DNA of 64,000 nucleotides from Bidens hawaiensis (Eukaryota; Streptophyta; Magnoliopsida; Asterales; Asteraceae): assembly GCA_021521415.1 (NCBI GenBank), contig JAIQDT010014339.1:1-64000 (forward strand). Reading direction: 5' to 3'. The notes beneath the pieces were generated by a model. It searched no databases. It saw only the letters and a list, made by a program, of their open reading frames with translations, and was not told where the DNA came from. Within the stretch, counting starts at the first letter, position 1. Each line of letters opens with the position of its first letter. Position numbers and translations under genes: made by a program. This document shows, one piece after another, positions 9,947 to 21,687 of this stretch.

Positions 9947-12900
9947 TTAAACTTCATCAAGTGGAATGTGAAGGTTCTCGTCAGCTAAACACTTCTTGAG
10001 ATTGGATACATGGAACGTTGGATGCACATTACTGAGCGCGGGCGGCAGGCCAAGTCTGTAGGCAACTTTTCCTACACGCGCGAGAATCTTGAATGGACCA
10101 ACATAACGAGGAGCAAGCTTACCTTTCTTCCCAAAGCGGACAACACCTTTCCAGGGCGACACTTTGAGGAGAACAAGATCACCAACTTGAAATTCGAGAG
10201 GCTTTCGCCTGCGATCTGCGTAACTCTTCTGTCGGCTTCTGGCAGTCAGCAGATGATCACGGATCTTGGCGATTTTATCGGTTGTCTCTTGAACAAGTTC
10301 GGGTCCTGTGATTTGAGTTTCACCCACTTCGCTCCAACAAATCGGGGAGCGGCACTTACGACCGTAAAGTGCTTCAAATGGGGCCATACCGATACTGGAA
10401 TGATAGCTGTTATTATAAGAGAACTCGATCAAAGGCAGGTGTGAATCCCAATTACCTCCAAAATCAAGAACACAAGATCGGAGCATATCCTCAAGAGTTT
10501 GAATAGTTCGCTCAGACTGACCGTCAGTCTGAGGATGATATGCCGTACTTATGTCCAAGCGAGTTCCTAGCGCAGATTGGAGAGATTTCCAAAAGCGGGA
10601 TATAAAACGGCCATCGCGATCGGATATGATGCTCAAAGGAGTACCATGGCGGCAGACAATTTCCTTGACATAAAGCTGTGCGAGATGCTCAACACGGTAG
10701 TTTTCACGAATGGGCAGAAAGTGAGCAGACTTAGTCAAACGATCCACTATTACCCAAATGCTATCATGTTTGCTTGCTGTCAAAGGTAACTTGGTAATAA
10801 AGTCCATCGCTATACATTCCCATTTCCACATAGGAATTTCTGGTTGTTCGAGCAAACCAGATGGGCGTTGGTGTTCAGCTTTTACTTTAGAACAAGTCAG
10901 GCATTTAGCTACGAACACAGCAATATCCTTCTTCATACCGGGCCACCAATAAGTAATGCGCAAATCCTTGTACATCTTATCAGCGCCGGGATGAATAGAA
11001 TACCGAGATTTGTGCGCTTCACTCAGGATATTAGCGCGAAGATTCTCATCAAAGGGAATCCAGATGCGATTAAGATAGCAGAGAATTCCACTCAGATTAG
11101 GGACAAAGTGCGCTTCCGCGCCACACGCTAACTCGGCGCGAAGGTTACCATTATTGATGGATGCGCGCTGCGCGCCACGAATACGCGATTCAAGGTTGCT
11201 TTGAATCGGCGCGAAGTGAAGCTGGGTGCGCGGCAAGATACAGTTAAGCTGGCAGGGTTTTCGGCTGAGCGCGTCGGCTACCACATTAGCCTTACCAGGA
11301 TGATACCGGATCTCACAATCGTAATCGCTGATGAGTTCGTTCCATCGGCGTTGCCTCATGTTGAGTTCCTTTTGATCAAAGATATGCTGAAGGCTTTTAT
11401 GGTCAGTGTAGAGGATACACTTAGTACCATAAAGGTAGTGTCTCCAGATCTTCAATGCAAAAACAACTGCACCAAGTTCGAGGTCGTGAGTTGTATAATT
11501 CTTTTCATGAACCTTGAGTTGCCTTGATGCGTAAGCGATAACCTTGCCTCGTTGCATAAGAACACAACCGAGACCTTGGTTGGATGCATCGCAATACACG
11601 ACAAAATCTTCATTACCCTCAGGTAGCGCAAGAACAGGAGCTTCACACAACAAACGCTTGAGCGATAGAAAGGCTTCTTCTTGCTTCGAGCCCCAAATAT
11701 ATGGTTTACCTTTGTGCGTTAGAGCTGTTAAAGGCAAAGCGATCGTCGAGAAGTTCGAAATGAAGAGCCGGTAATAACCAGCTAAGCCCAGAAAGGAACG
11801 GATCTCAGAAGGAGAGGATGGCGTAATCCAGTTCTTGATTGCTTCAATTTTGGATGGGTCGACATGAATACCCATCTTGTTAACAACATGGCCAAGAAAC
11901 TGTACTTCATCCGACCAAAATTCACACTTGGAGAGCTTGGCAAAGAGCTGCTCGGTTCGAAGCTTTTGCAACACCAACCGAAGATGTTGCTCATGCTCGG
12001 CCTTGGTCTTAGAATAAATCAGAACGTCATCGATAAACACAATCACGAATTTATCCAAGAAAGGCCTACACACCCGGTTCATTAGATCCATGAAAACGGC
12101 GGGTGCGTTGGTTAAACCGAAGGACATGACCAAGAATTCAAAATGGCCATAACGAGTTCGAAAAGCTGTCTTCGGAACATCTTCATCGCGGATGCGCAAC
12201 TGGTGATAGCCAGAGCGGAGATCAATCTTGGAGAAACAAGAGGCACCTTGGAGTTGATCAAAGAGGTCGTCAATACGCGGTAAGGGATACCGGTTTTTAA
12301 TGGTGAGTTTGTTCAACTCGCGGTAATCGATACACATGCGAAACGATCCATCTTTCTTTTTAACGAACAACACCGGAGCACCCCAGGGCGAAGAGCTAGG
12401 GCGAATGAATCCTTTAGCAGTCAACTCTTGAAGTTGGCTTGCCAATTCTTGCATCTCAGCGGGCGCAAGACGGTAAGGAGATTTAGCTACGGGGGAAGCA
12501 CCAGGGACAAGATCAATACGGAACTCGACTTCACGAGCGGGAGGGATACCAGGAAGATCATCAGGAAAAACTTCAGGGAAATCACGCACAACAGGGATAT
12601 CGCGAAGCTTCTTTTCTTCAGCAGGTTTAACCACATGGGCTAAGAATGCAATACACCTTTTCCGCATGAGTCCTCGGGCTTCGGCGCAAGACATAAGCTT
12701 AAGACCGTGGGAGGGTTTTTCGCCGTAGATGTGAAGATCACCATTTTCTCGAGGAATGCGAATCAACTTCTTGGCGCAAATAACTTCGGCGCGATTATGC
12801 GAGAGCCAGTCCATACCAATGATAACATCGAAACTTCCAAGAGGCATAGGGATGAGGTTGATCAGAAAATCGTTTTCGTTAAGGTTAAGCGTGCAATCTT

Positions 12901-14365
12901 TAATCACAGAGTTAATTAAAACAGTTTCACCGTTAGCCAATTCAACTGAAAAATCTTCTTTTAAATCGCTGCGCGGTCGCGCAAGCTTCTGCTCGAAGGC
13001 GCGAGAGATAAAACTTCGATCGGCGCCAGTATCAAAAAGTACAGAAGCATAAAATCCGTTAAGCAAAAATGTACCATTAACTACGTCATTATTCGCTTGC
13101 GCTTGGTGCGCGGTTATATTAAAAGCTCGTCCACGCGTCACTTGGTTTGAAATCTGGTTCACCGGATTCTCCTGTGTGATTTGCACTTGTAGTCTCGGGC
13201 ACGCGTTCCGGAAATGACTGGGATCACCGCAGTTAAAGCACGATCTGGGTCGTGGGTTTTGGTAGGTTGGTTGTGGGTTCTGCGGGTAGACTGGTGGTGT
13301 TGGCGCAATTGGGTTGGCGAGAGGGACTCTACAGTTTTCTGCAAGGTGACCAGCGCGGCCACATCGGGTACAAAGTCGACATGGGACTTGAGGTGGGTGG
13401 TGGAGTCTACAGGTTGGGCAAAAGGGGTGGTTTCCTGTGTAAGGTTTCTTAGTTGGCGGGGCAGGGAGTGCTGGATTGGTTAAGGCATAGTTGTGGACTA
13501 CAGGAGGTGTTGGGTGGGCTGTCAGTGGGTTAGGCGCGTAAACTGGGGGTTGGTAGATGGGTTGCTGGACAATGGGCGGGTTGGTAAGCGCGTAAGCTTG
13601 TCTGCGCCTACGTTTCTGGTTATGGTTTGAGGATTCTGGTTTGGTTTCTGTTGGTTCAGGGACAGTCTTGGTGAGTTTGGTCTTTTCTGTTCCCCGCAGG
13701 AACAGGGTTCCTGCTCTGACATGGTTGTCGCTGAGCACAGCGGCCAACTCGATGGCGTCAGAGAGGGTTACTGGGTTTCTGGCCCATACAGAATCTTGAA
13801 TTTCCATGGGGAGACCCCCAAGGAATTTCTCTATGGCTCGGCGGGAAGGGGTAACAAGGTGAGGGACAAGCAGGCTTAGTTCATGGAAGCGCGTCGCGTA
13901 CTCGCGCGCTTCACCACTGTACTGCTTAAGATTCCAAAATTCCTCCTCCAGGCGCTTAACTTCGTTGGGAGGGCAGAATTCTCGCGTAAGAATTTCCTTG
14001 AATTCCTCCCATGTCATGCTAGAAGCAGCCTCTGCGCCACGCGCATGAGCTACTCCATTCCACCATGTAAGCGCTCTGGATTCCAGGACACTGGAAGCAT
14101 ATAGGGTTCGTCTGTCTGAGGGGCATTGGGTGTGGAGGAAAGTGTTTTCTATCTTCTCAAGCCACTGGAGCATCACGGTGGCTCCTTCAAGACCTGTGAA
14201 CTTTGGAGGGTTACCCGCGTTAAAGGACTTAATGTTGTAACCAGAGGTGTTGGTATTGTTTTGGCTCAAAGCTTGGGCTATTGCGGCGGCCATTTCCTGG
14301 GAACGTTGCTGTCTACGCATGCGCGAGGCTTCTCTTCTCTGAAATCGGCGAGATAGCGGAGGCAT
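9947..14365 (-). CDS. gag-pol polyprotein of nested chromovirus
   Basis: A 1472-residue polyprotein. In order: Retrotrans_gag (about residues 60-210), two CCHC zinc knuckles ([14 protein letters not shown] at 332-345 and [14 protein letters not shown] at 376-389), protease with DTGA at 445-448, reverse transcriptase with FIDD at 777-780, RNase H (VVYCDAS near 922), integrase zinc-binding region (HPGADKMY to CLTCSK, about 1125-1160), and integrase core with Asp 1188, Asp 1249 and Glu 1285. The ATG at 14365 follows the leader and primer-binding site. The frame is uninterrupted to 9949, where a TAA removes the chromodomain. The other enzymatic motifs look intact, so apart from that loss the copy could be recently active. 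Confidence 0.95.
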   Translation of the reverse strand: MPPLSRRFQRREASRMRRQQRSQEMAAAIAQALSQNNTNTSGYNIKSFNAGNPPKFTGLEGATVMLQWLEKIENTFLHTQCPSDRRTLYASSVLESRALTWWNGVAHARGAEAASSMTWEEFKEILTREFCPPNEVKRLEEEFWNLKQYSGEAREYATRFHELSLLVPHLVTPSRRAIEKFLGGLPMEIQDSVWARNPVTLSDAIELAAVLSDNHVRAGTLFLRGTEKTKLTKTVPEPTETKPESSNHNQKRRRRQAYALTNPPIVQQPIYQPPVYAPNPLTAHPTPPVVHNYALTNPALPAPPTKKPYTGNHPFCPTCRLHHPPQVPCRLCTRCGRAGHLAENCRVPLANPIAPTPPVYPQNPQPTYQNPRPRSCFNCGDPSHFRNACPRLQVQITQENPVNQISNQVTRGRAFNITAHQAQANNDVVNGTFLLNGFYASVLFDTGADRSFISRAFEQKLARPRSDLKEDFSVELANGETVLINSVIKDCTLNLNENDFLINLIPMPLGSFDVIIGMDWLSHNRAEVICAKKLIRIPRENGDLHIYGEKPSHGLKLMSCAEARGLMRKRCIAFLAHVVKPAEEKKLRDIPVVRDFPEVFPDDLPGIPPAREVEFRIDLVPGASPVAKSPYRLAPAEMQELASQLQELTAKGFIRPSSSPWGAPVLFVKKKDGSFRMCIDYRELNKLTIKNRYPLPRIDDLFDQLQGASCFSKIDLRSGYHQLRIRDEDVPKTAFRTRYGHFEFLVMSFGLTNAPAVFMDLMNRVCRPFLDKFVIVFIDDVLIYSKTKAEHEQHLRLVLQKLRTEQLFAKLSKCEFWSDEVQFLGHVVNKMGIHVDPSKIEAIKNWITPSSPSEIRSFLGLAGYYRLFISNFSTIALPLTALTHKGKPYIWGSKQEEAFLSLKRLLCEAPVLALPEGNEDFVVYCDASNQGLGCVLMQRGKVIAYASRQLKVHEKNYTTHDLELGAVVFALKIWRHYLYGTKCILYTDHKSLQHIFDQKELNMRQRRWNELISDYDCEIRYHPGKANVVADALSRKPCQLNCILPRTQLHFAPIQSNLESRIRGAQRASINNGNLRAELACGAEAHFVPNLSGILCYLNRIWIPFDENLRANILSEAHKSRYSIHPGADKMYKDLRITYWWPGMKKDIAVFVAKCLTCSKVKAEHQRPSGLLEQPEIPMWKWECIAMDFITKLPLTASKHDSIWVIVDRLTKSAHFLPIRENYRVEHLAQLYVKEIVCRHGTPLSIISDRDGRFISRFWKSLQSALGTRLDISTAYHPQTDGQSERTIQTLEDMLRSCVLDFGGNWDSHLPLIEFSYNNSYHSSIGMAPFEALYGRKCRSPICWSEVGETQITGPELVQETTDKIAKIRDHLLTARSRQKSYADRRRKPLEFQVGDLVLLKVSPWKGVVRFGKKGKLAPRYVGPFKILARVGKVAYRLGLPPALSNVHPTFHVSNLKKCLADENLHIPLDEV

Positions 14366-15002
14366 TCTATAAAAGTTTTAATTTTAGTTAATATCTTGGT
14401 TTTATCGCAAAGTATAACTTTATAAAGCTTGGTTTCGCAGGGTTAGATACTATCAAAAGTTAAAGTAGATTAAATGACTTTAAATGCAGACTTAATAAAG
14501 GTAACAAATTCGAATCAAGAATCGACAATTCATGTATCACCATGACTTTCCGAATTCCCAATTTAAAATATACGAGCAAACGAGTATTGGAGATTGACGA
14601 TTCATGTATCACCATGACTTTTCAATCTTCAATATAAAACATACAGGAAAATGAGTATTGGAGGTTGACAATTCATGTATCACCATGACTTTTCAAGTCT
14701 CCAACCTCAGAACATAATCGTAAAGGGAAATTGAAAATCAACTATTCATGTATCACCATGACTTTTCGGATTTTCAAATCCTACAAACGAACATGTAAGT
14801 AAAATCAATAAAAATCGAAATTCAACAAAAATCGAAATATCGCGAAATAAAACATAAAATCATATACTGCGCAAGCGCGAGCATATTTATAAACAACGAG
14901 TAATTAACAATAAGCGTGCAAACATGAGATTTCTCTCATGCGCGAGAAGGGACTCTTAGGTATTCTAGGCCGTTACGTCTAACCACCTATCCTAAAGTCA
15001 AC
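14366..15002 (-). repeat. gag leader of nested element with four tandem hairpin repeats
   Basis: Untranslated leader between primer-binding site and gag ATG. The plus-strand motif TTCATGTATCACCATGAC occurs four times, starting at 14529, 14601, 14672 and 14744 (period 71-72 bp). Flanking arms can pair: ATTGGAGATTGA with TCAATCTTCAAT around the second copy, TTGGAG with CTCCAA around the third, TTGAAAATC with GATTTTCAA around the fourth. The arms differ from copy to copy, while the enclosed motif is constant. Leaders carry packaging and dimerisation signals in retroelements; such a role here is inference. Confidence 0.75.
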
Positions 15003-15016
15003 GAGCTCTGATACCA
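15003..15016 (-). other. primer-binding site of nested element (initiator Met-tRNA)
   Basis: In minus sense TGGTATCAGAGCTC begins three bases after the end of the 5' LTR. It matches the 3' end of plant initiator Met-tRNA, the usual primer of chromoviruses. Confidence 0.93.
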
Positions 15017-15019
15017 ATC

Positions 15020-17064
15020 TGTAACACCCCGACCAAAGGCGGATTATACATCGGGGCGCCACATATTGTTTCATTACTCGTGACACTATTGGGTGTCAAT
15101 ATTTAATAAATACATTCATTCGCGCACGCGCAGGGTAAACATAGATCATTAAAAATCAATATATTATAAATCATAATATTCGAACAGCAATAACTTGTCT
15201 TGATACATTTTAATCTAGGTCCAAAAGTAAAAACGTCCTACGTGTCCACAAGCTCCAAAACAGCTACTGCAAACCTGAACATGTGTTAAAATAACGTCAA
15301 ACACTTGCGTGTTGGTGAGAAATCAAGTTTAATACAATACATAGATAACAATAAATCTGCGCGCAACATGTGTATGTCTGGTTTTCAACAAGGGTGTAAT
15401 CTGATCGGGACCAACTCTAAGATTCATAAGACTGCCAGTGCTCACAATTGAGCTCACAAACAAGACAAACTGTGCATGTGTAAACAAAAGAGAAAATCAT
15501 AAACGATAGTTCTCCCGTGTTCATCTAATGGTACCATGAGAATTGCGGAATAGACCGACAAGACGGTTAATGATCCACACATACAAATAAACAGCCAAGT
15601 CTACGTCCTCAACACATGGGATACTGCGCGACTAAAGTTCATAAACAAGTTTAAGACTCTAAGTTTGTATGAACACATGAACATCCCAAAACATTAAAAG
15701 CAAAAAGGGATTAGGTACGAGATTACTCACTTGATAAACGATGCGGTGTAAGATAAAGCAAGAACCAACTTTAAACAAGCACAAGTTAACCTATAAATAA
15801 GATTATTGTTTTAATGAATTGATTTAAGTCTTGATTATAAGTTAGCATAATTAATAAGTAAATTATTATATATAATATATATATTACCGGAAAGCAGGGC
15901 AGAATAGAAAGGAAGACGGAGGCAGAGAGGAAGGCGGCAGAGAGAGCAAGGGGGAGGTTAAATTAAGTGTTTGTGTGTGATGTGTTAGGAAAAATAATAT
16001 TATTATTTATAGAGAAACCCTAGGGAACACAATCCCTAGAAAAAGGGGAAAAGATCTCAAAAAGTAAAAGATTCCAAAAGCAAAAGATATCAAAAGATGT
16101 GGCAGCTGCAGGGGGCAAGATAAAGCTGACAGGGAACAGTAAAAAAGGCATGGGCGGTTCAGATAAAGGTACTGGTCAAGCATGGAAAAAGCAGATCTCC
16201 AAGGATATTGTCAGTCACTTTTTCTGCCAACCAATGGGGTTGGTGCGCATGCTGCGCCGAAAGTAACTTTTCAGACATAAAGCAGATTAGGTCAACAGCT
16301 CAAAAGATAAGACAACACAAAAGCAAACGGCTAGATTCAACAGAAGAAAACTCAAATGGTTTAGCGCGAGAAGGCTGACACAGAAGGTCAAGAGAGCGCG
16401 AGCGCGAAGGCAGACAGAACTAACCTTAACGCGTCGCGGAAAGAACTACATTTCTAAGCGCGCCGCGGGAAGAATCACATTTCTTAGCGCGCCGCGGGAG
16501 GAACTAAAATTCCTAGCGCGCCGCAGGAAGAACTATAATTCTTCGCGCGTCGAGGGATGAACTACGATTCTTAGCGCGCTGCGAGAAGAACTACAAATCC
16601 TTAGCGCGTCGCGGGAAGAACTACCGTTCTTAGCGCGCTGCGAGAAGAATTACAATTCTTAGCGCGCTGCGAGAAGAGTTCGTCTCGCGTATCGCTGAAA
16701 CAGGTGGTCTTCACGCAAGATTCCTTGTAAGGGGTCTGGCGCGTGGAGCTGCGCAGACAACCTTAGGCGGGAAGGAACAAAGGACAAGCAAAGAGTTAGA
16801 AGAAAAAGAGGGAAACAAGGCTTAAGGGCGGAACGACGGCAAGAGAGAGAAAAAGGCGGGACGGCGACAAGAGGGAAAAGAAGGCGGAGAGAGAGAAGAA
16901 GAGGGACGGGACGGCGGAAAGAAAGAGAGAGAAAGAGGCGGGAAGGAAAATATTTTATTATTAAAAGTAAAATATAAGTATAAATAAATATTAAATCATA
17001 ACAGAAAGAGATCGGATAAGAGAAACGGGTACCTGGGTCGGGTCGGATCGGGGCAGATGTCACA
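15020..17064 (-). repeat. 5' LTR of nested element
   Basis: A 2045-bp LTR and the promoter-proximal copy for minus-strand transcription, with TATAAATA at 16004-16011. Compared with 7683-9714 it has an extra 13 bp near 16320 and about 6 substitutions. The outer pol frame runs on by chance into its first 400 bp, which is not real coding sequence. Confidence 0.93.
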
Positions 17065-17069
17065 TTTGG
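17065..17069. repeat. right target-site duplication (TTTGG) of nested element
   Basis: It matches TTTGG at 7678-7682 and marks the right boundary of the nested insertion. Confidence 0.93.
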
Positions 17070-20000
17070 CGCGTAGCTCTGACATGCCTTGCATTTTTGG
17101 ATTTCTTTTAGCGCATCCAAGTACATGCCTGGCCAATAGTAGCCTGAGCTCATTGCCTTGGCAACCACCATGCGCGGGCCAGCGTGTATTCCGCAGATTC
17201 CTTCGTGAATCTCCCTAATCACATAGCTTGCTTCTTCAGCATCCAGGCATTTCATGAGCGGTCCAAGGTAAGAGCGTCGATATAATGTACCATCAAGTAG
17301 CTCATAGTTCTGCGCCTTGTGTCTTATCCTTCTCGCCTGTGTGCGATCGTCCGGTAACTTCCCCTCCTTCAGGAATTCCATTATTGGAGTTATCCAGGAT
17401 GAAGGGGATGTATGAATTACAAGGACAAATTGCGTTTGCACTGACGGGTTGCTCATCACTTCCACCCTGACATCTTTGCCAAAGTGATCAAAATTAGTTG
17501 AAGCCATCTTACTCAACGCGTCAACAGACTTATTTTCGCTGCGCGAGATGTGTATGATTCTGAAGAAGTCAAACTGCTCAACGAGCTTTTTTGCCTGCTC
17601 TAGATATAGAGGCATTGTGTTCTCCTTGGCGTCATAAAGGCCGTTGACTTGAGCAGCTACCAAGTAAGAATCAACATGGGCCTCTAGCCTTTTAACTCCA
17701 AACTTGCGCGCAATGCGCAGACCAGCCAGCAGGGCTTCATACTCAGCCTCATTGTTGGTACTCTTGAAGTCCAATCTAATAGCATAAGTATATTCATGAT
17801 TATCAGGGTCCACCAGTTTGAGGCCTGCGCCGGACCCTTCGCTGTTGGAGGCTCCATCAGTGAATAGCCTCCAAACATCTTCTTCATCATTTGCTCGCGG
17901 AGGGTCTACCTCGCGCTGAGCTTCTTTAATCTTTCCCTCTGGGATTTCCGTGATGAAATCCGCTAAAACTTGACCCTTTATTGCTGGACGGGGCTTATAG
18001 GTGATCGTGTGTTCACCTAATTCCAGCGCCCACTTTGTCAGCCTTCCGGAGAGCGCGGGGCGTCGCAAGACTTGCTGGATGTTGTAACCAGTCAGAACTT
18101 CAATAGGATGACCATTGAAGTATCTATGGAGCTTGCGCGACGCGTGTGTTAGTGACAAAACTAACTTTTCCATGATGGAATAGCGCGTCTCAGGGTCTGT
18201 CAGCACCCGACTCACATAGTATATTGGCGTTTGGATCCCCTTGCGATCCACCAATAATACTGCGCCGATGGCGCGGTCTCCAGCTGACAGGTACAATGTA
18301 AGGGTTTCGCCAGGAAGTGGAGCTGTTAGCGCGGGCAGCTTTATGAGACATTCTTTTATCTCACTGAAAGCTTGCTCAGCCTCAGGCGTCCACTTGAATT
18401 GGCTCTTCTTCAAGCAGTTCCTCAAAGTGTTAACGAATGGAGTAGATTTGCTGGCGTGGTTCGCTAGGAACCTGTTGATTGACACCAATCTACCATTCAG
18501 CTTCTGCACCTCTTTCATGGTGGATGGTGAAGGCATGTCAAGGATGGCTTCCACCTTTTCAGGGTTCACCTTGAAACCATCCTTAGTGACCATTACACCA
18601 AGAAATTTCCCCTCTTCCGCGCCGAAAGTACATTTGCTCGGGTTGAGCTTCATGTTAACTTCCGTTAAGCGCTGAAGAGTTTCCTCGATGTCTTTGAGCA
18701 TTTGTCGCTCCTCCCTGCTCTTGATCACCAAATCATCAACGTAGACTTCTAGATTTCTTCCGATTTGTTCACTGAAAACCGAATCCATAAGTCTCTGATA
18801 GGTGGCGCCCGCATTCTTTAAACCAAAGGGCATTTTTGTGTAACAAAAAACAACCTTGTCGGTTCTGAAGGCAGTCTTGTCTTCGTCCTGTGGTGCCATT
18901 TGAATCTGGTGATAGCCTTTGTAGGCATCCAGGAAACATTTGAGCTTGAATGGCGCCACGGAGTCCACCTTTGCGTCGATGTTTGGGAGGGGGTAACAGT
19001 CTTTCGGACATGCTTTGTTGAGGTCCTTGAAGTCAATACACATCCTCCATGACCCGTTGCTTTTCTTTACCATCACAGGATTGGCTACCCACGTCTGGTA
19101 TCGGATCGGGCGGATGATGTTTGCGCGCAACAGGTCCTCCACTTGCTCATTCATGGCCTTCGCCTTTTCATCCCCCATGATTCTCTTTTTCTGAGCAATT
19201 GGCTCCACCGACTTGAACGTGTTAAGAGAATGTTGCGCCAAGTCTCGCGGGACCCCCGTCATATCGGAGTGTTGCCACGCGAAAACCGACGTGTATTTTG
19301 TGAGCAACCTTTTCATTCTCAATCTCGTTTCGTTTGAAATGGTAGCGCCAATTGTGACCGTTTGCTCTGGGAATTTTGGATTTAAAATCCACTTCTCTGG
19401 CGCATTGTCCGCCATTGGAAGTTTCATTCTCCCTTCCCGCGGCGTACTTGTCACTGCGCACAAATGATCGCGGTAAACAAATGTTACGCCTGTTGGTGTA
19501 GGGAACCCCAATGCACCGTGCGCTGGCGACGGTACAGCATTAAATTGGGCAATCGTTCCCCTACCCAGGATCATATTGTGGCATGACGTGGTGGGCAAGA
19601 CCAAGAAGTTGACAACTTCGGCTCGCTTGTGCTCATCATCCCCCATAGTTAGTTCAAACTGAATCTGGCCTAGGGGATGGATGATTTCATTTGAAACACC
19701 ACAGATTGGTGCGTTCACAATTTCGAGCCGCGCTTGGTCTGCCGGGTCTAACTTTCTGAAACATTGCTCATACATAATGTCAGATTCGCTTCCAGTGTCC
19801 ACCAGGACCTTTGACACTTCGTAATGAGCAATGTGTGTGGTGATGACGAGAGGACTGCTTATTGAAGGGCCTCCCCTGATTCTTGGGAAGATGACTTGCT
19901 GCTCGCGCCAATCTCCGTGGATTTGCGCGCTTCTCTTTTTTGACGTCTGCCCTTGTCGTCCCCCCTCAGCCACACAGATTCTTTTGTATTTCTTGCTGGC

Positions 20001-21620
20001 AGAGGCTCCTTCCGGTTGCTCATCTTCTATTCTTTGGTTTTTCACCAAGTGAGCCAGCCTGCCTGATTTTACATCCTTTTCGATCGCATCCTTTAAATGA
20101 TGGCATGCGTCGGTGTTGTGGCCCGGGGACCTGTGAAATTCACAATATTTGCCACTGTTTTGCGGTCCCTTGTAGTGTAGTTGCTTGGGGGGCTTGAATT
20201 GAACATTCTCAGTACTTAACACCTGTGAAGGTGTTTTAGTGAGGGGTGTCCATATTCTTGGCAGAGGTCTGCTAGGATCTCTGCCGCCCTCCCTCTTGTC
20301 ACCCTCCCCGCGATTACGAACATCTTTTTGGGGCTGGGGTGAGCTTGGTGGCGCTTGCTTTTCCGCGGAAGAAAAACTTGTTGGCTGCAACCTGGACCAT
20401 ACAGAGTTCTGTTTGGCCCTCTTCTCTTTGCTGCGCGGTGATTCAGTCTGATGCGCTCTTTCTCTTGCCCTATCTTGGGCAATCTGTTTTTCATTTCTCG
20501 CGAAAACTCGCGATGCCTCCATTAACTTGGCCCACGTGGTGGGCATGCCATCTTTGCTTACGAGAGCTCGTCGTAATTGATCACTGCGCGCGCCTTGTAT
20601 AAAGGCCACGCGCAGGAGTTGCTCGGTTATACCTCCGATTGCCAGAGACTCCTGATTGAACCGAGTGATGTAATCTTCAATCGTTTCATCATTCCTGCGT
20701 ACGCAGTGCATGATGTCATCAGGATCGCGCGTGTGCCTGCGTTGCTGTACGAAGTGGGCTTGGAACTTTTCTAATAGTTCCTCGAACCCATCAATTTGCC
20801 CAGTCGGCAAGCTCTCGAACCATACCCGTGCCGCGCCCGTTAGGCAGCGAGCAAACATATGACACCATGTTGGCATCGTCCAGCTCTCTAGGTTTTCCGT
20901 GTTGTAAAAACCTTGCAAGAAATCGTCTGGATCTGTCGTGCCGTCATATTTACCCAAACCACTTGGCATCTTGGTCTTGTGCTGGATGGGAGCCTGCGCG
21001 ATGCGCGCAGTGAACTTTGAGTGTTTCACCAAGATGGCTGGTCTGTAGGGTGTGGTTACGTCCACTTGCCCTCTGACTGGTGGGCTGTACGGCATGTGCA
21101 GATCCAGATCGGCTCTGGCTCCAGGCGCCATGTTCACAGGCGCGCGGAGCTGTGAGCCTCCTGCATGAGTATCCCGCGTCTTCCTCATGCTATGCACTTC
21201 TTCATCACTGAACTCAGTGTGTGCAGTGTGAACAGAATGTCCTTCTTCCGGCGCGCGCGGCCTTTTTGTAGTCTGCTTATCAAACGCTTGCCTTTGTGTT
21301 TGGTCGGCTAGCTTCTTCTGTTTGACCATTTCATTGTACTTTTCCATCAGACGCCGCTGCTCGTTTATGAGCCATTCATTCGGATCATTTGTTTCTTCTT
21401 CTGGACCCATTGGTCCTTTCAGTTTCGCGCCGGCCATATTTTGTAACATGAGATCGTCTGGAGGAGTTTCAGTCTGGCCGTGAGGGGTTGTGACGAAGGG
21501 ACGGTTGCTGGTGGTACGCGTAGAATCACGCGGAACCCTCAGAACCTGCTGTCCGTCGTTAACACCCTCACGTTCAATATCCTCCAGAGCTTGATCAACG
21601 TTACGAACGCCAGAAACCAT
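17065..21620 (-). CDS. gag-pol polyprotein of outer Tat element, N-terminal part
   Basis: About 1518 codons from the ATG at 21620, roughly 65 bp after the primer-binding site, to the nested insertion. Gag core is at about 210-390, followed by a zinc-knuckle-like CEFHRSPGHNTDAC at 493-506, protease with DTGSESD near 608, reverse transcriptase with YVDD at 960-963, a first RNase H (about 1090-1180) whose usual first Asp is replaced (LYLSAGD), and a second RNase H with intact-looking acidic residues (FTDGAS at 1253, NNEAEYEAL at 1289, VDSYL at 1316). It ends in the integrase zinc-binding domain (HEGICGIHAG to CKACQ). Dual RNase H is diagnostic of the Tat group. The frame then runs into the nested LTR until 16659. 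Confidence 0.94.
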
Positions 21621-21667
21621 GGTGATTGATTTTTTTTATGTAGATCTGATGAGATCTGATTGCCGAT

Positions 21668-21687
21668 GTAACAGTGGATGGCGCCAA
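21668..21687 (-). other. primer-binding site of outer element
   Basis: In minus sense, directly after the 5' LTR, the sequence reads TTGGCGCCATCCACTG. TGGCGCC is the start of several tRNA-derived primer sites used by plant Gypsy elements of the Tat and Athila groups. I cannot name the tRNA with certainty. Confidence 0.7.

Larger units (their letters stand above)
7683..17064 (-). mobile_element. nested Ty3/Gypsy LTR retrotransposon, Tekay/Del-type chromovirus
   Basis: A 9382-bp element on the minus strand, inside the outer element's integrase and flanked by TTTGG. LTRs are 7683-9714 and 15020-17064, beginning TGTAACACC and ending GTCACA. The primer-binding site TGGTATCAGAGC is complementary to initiator Met-tRNA. 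It encodes one long gag-pol ORF with two zinc knuckles and, beyond an in-frame stop, a chromodomain. Long LTRs, Met-tRNA priming, a single ORF and a chromodomain fit the Tekay/Del chromoviruses. By eye the LTRs differ by about 6 substitutions and one 13-bp indel, so this copy is younger than its host element. Confidence 0.93.

Noticed and set aside
10010..14356. Numerous plus-strand ORFs opposite the nested gag-pol
   Set aside because: They are shadows of the 1472-codon minus-strand gene and share no known domain.
16659..17064. C-terminal extension of the outer gag-pol frame
   Set aside because: It is chance readthrough from the outer integrase into the nested LTR. The same sequence is found in the other LTR at 9309-9714.
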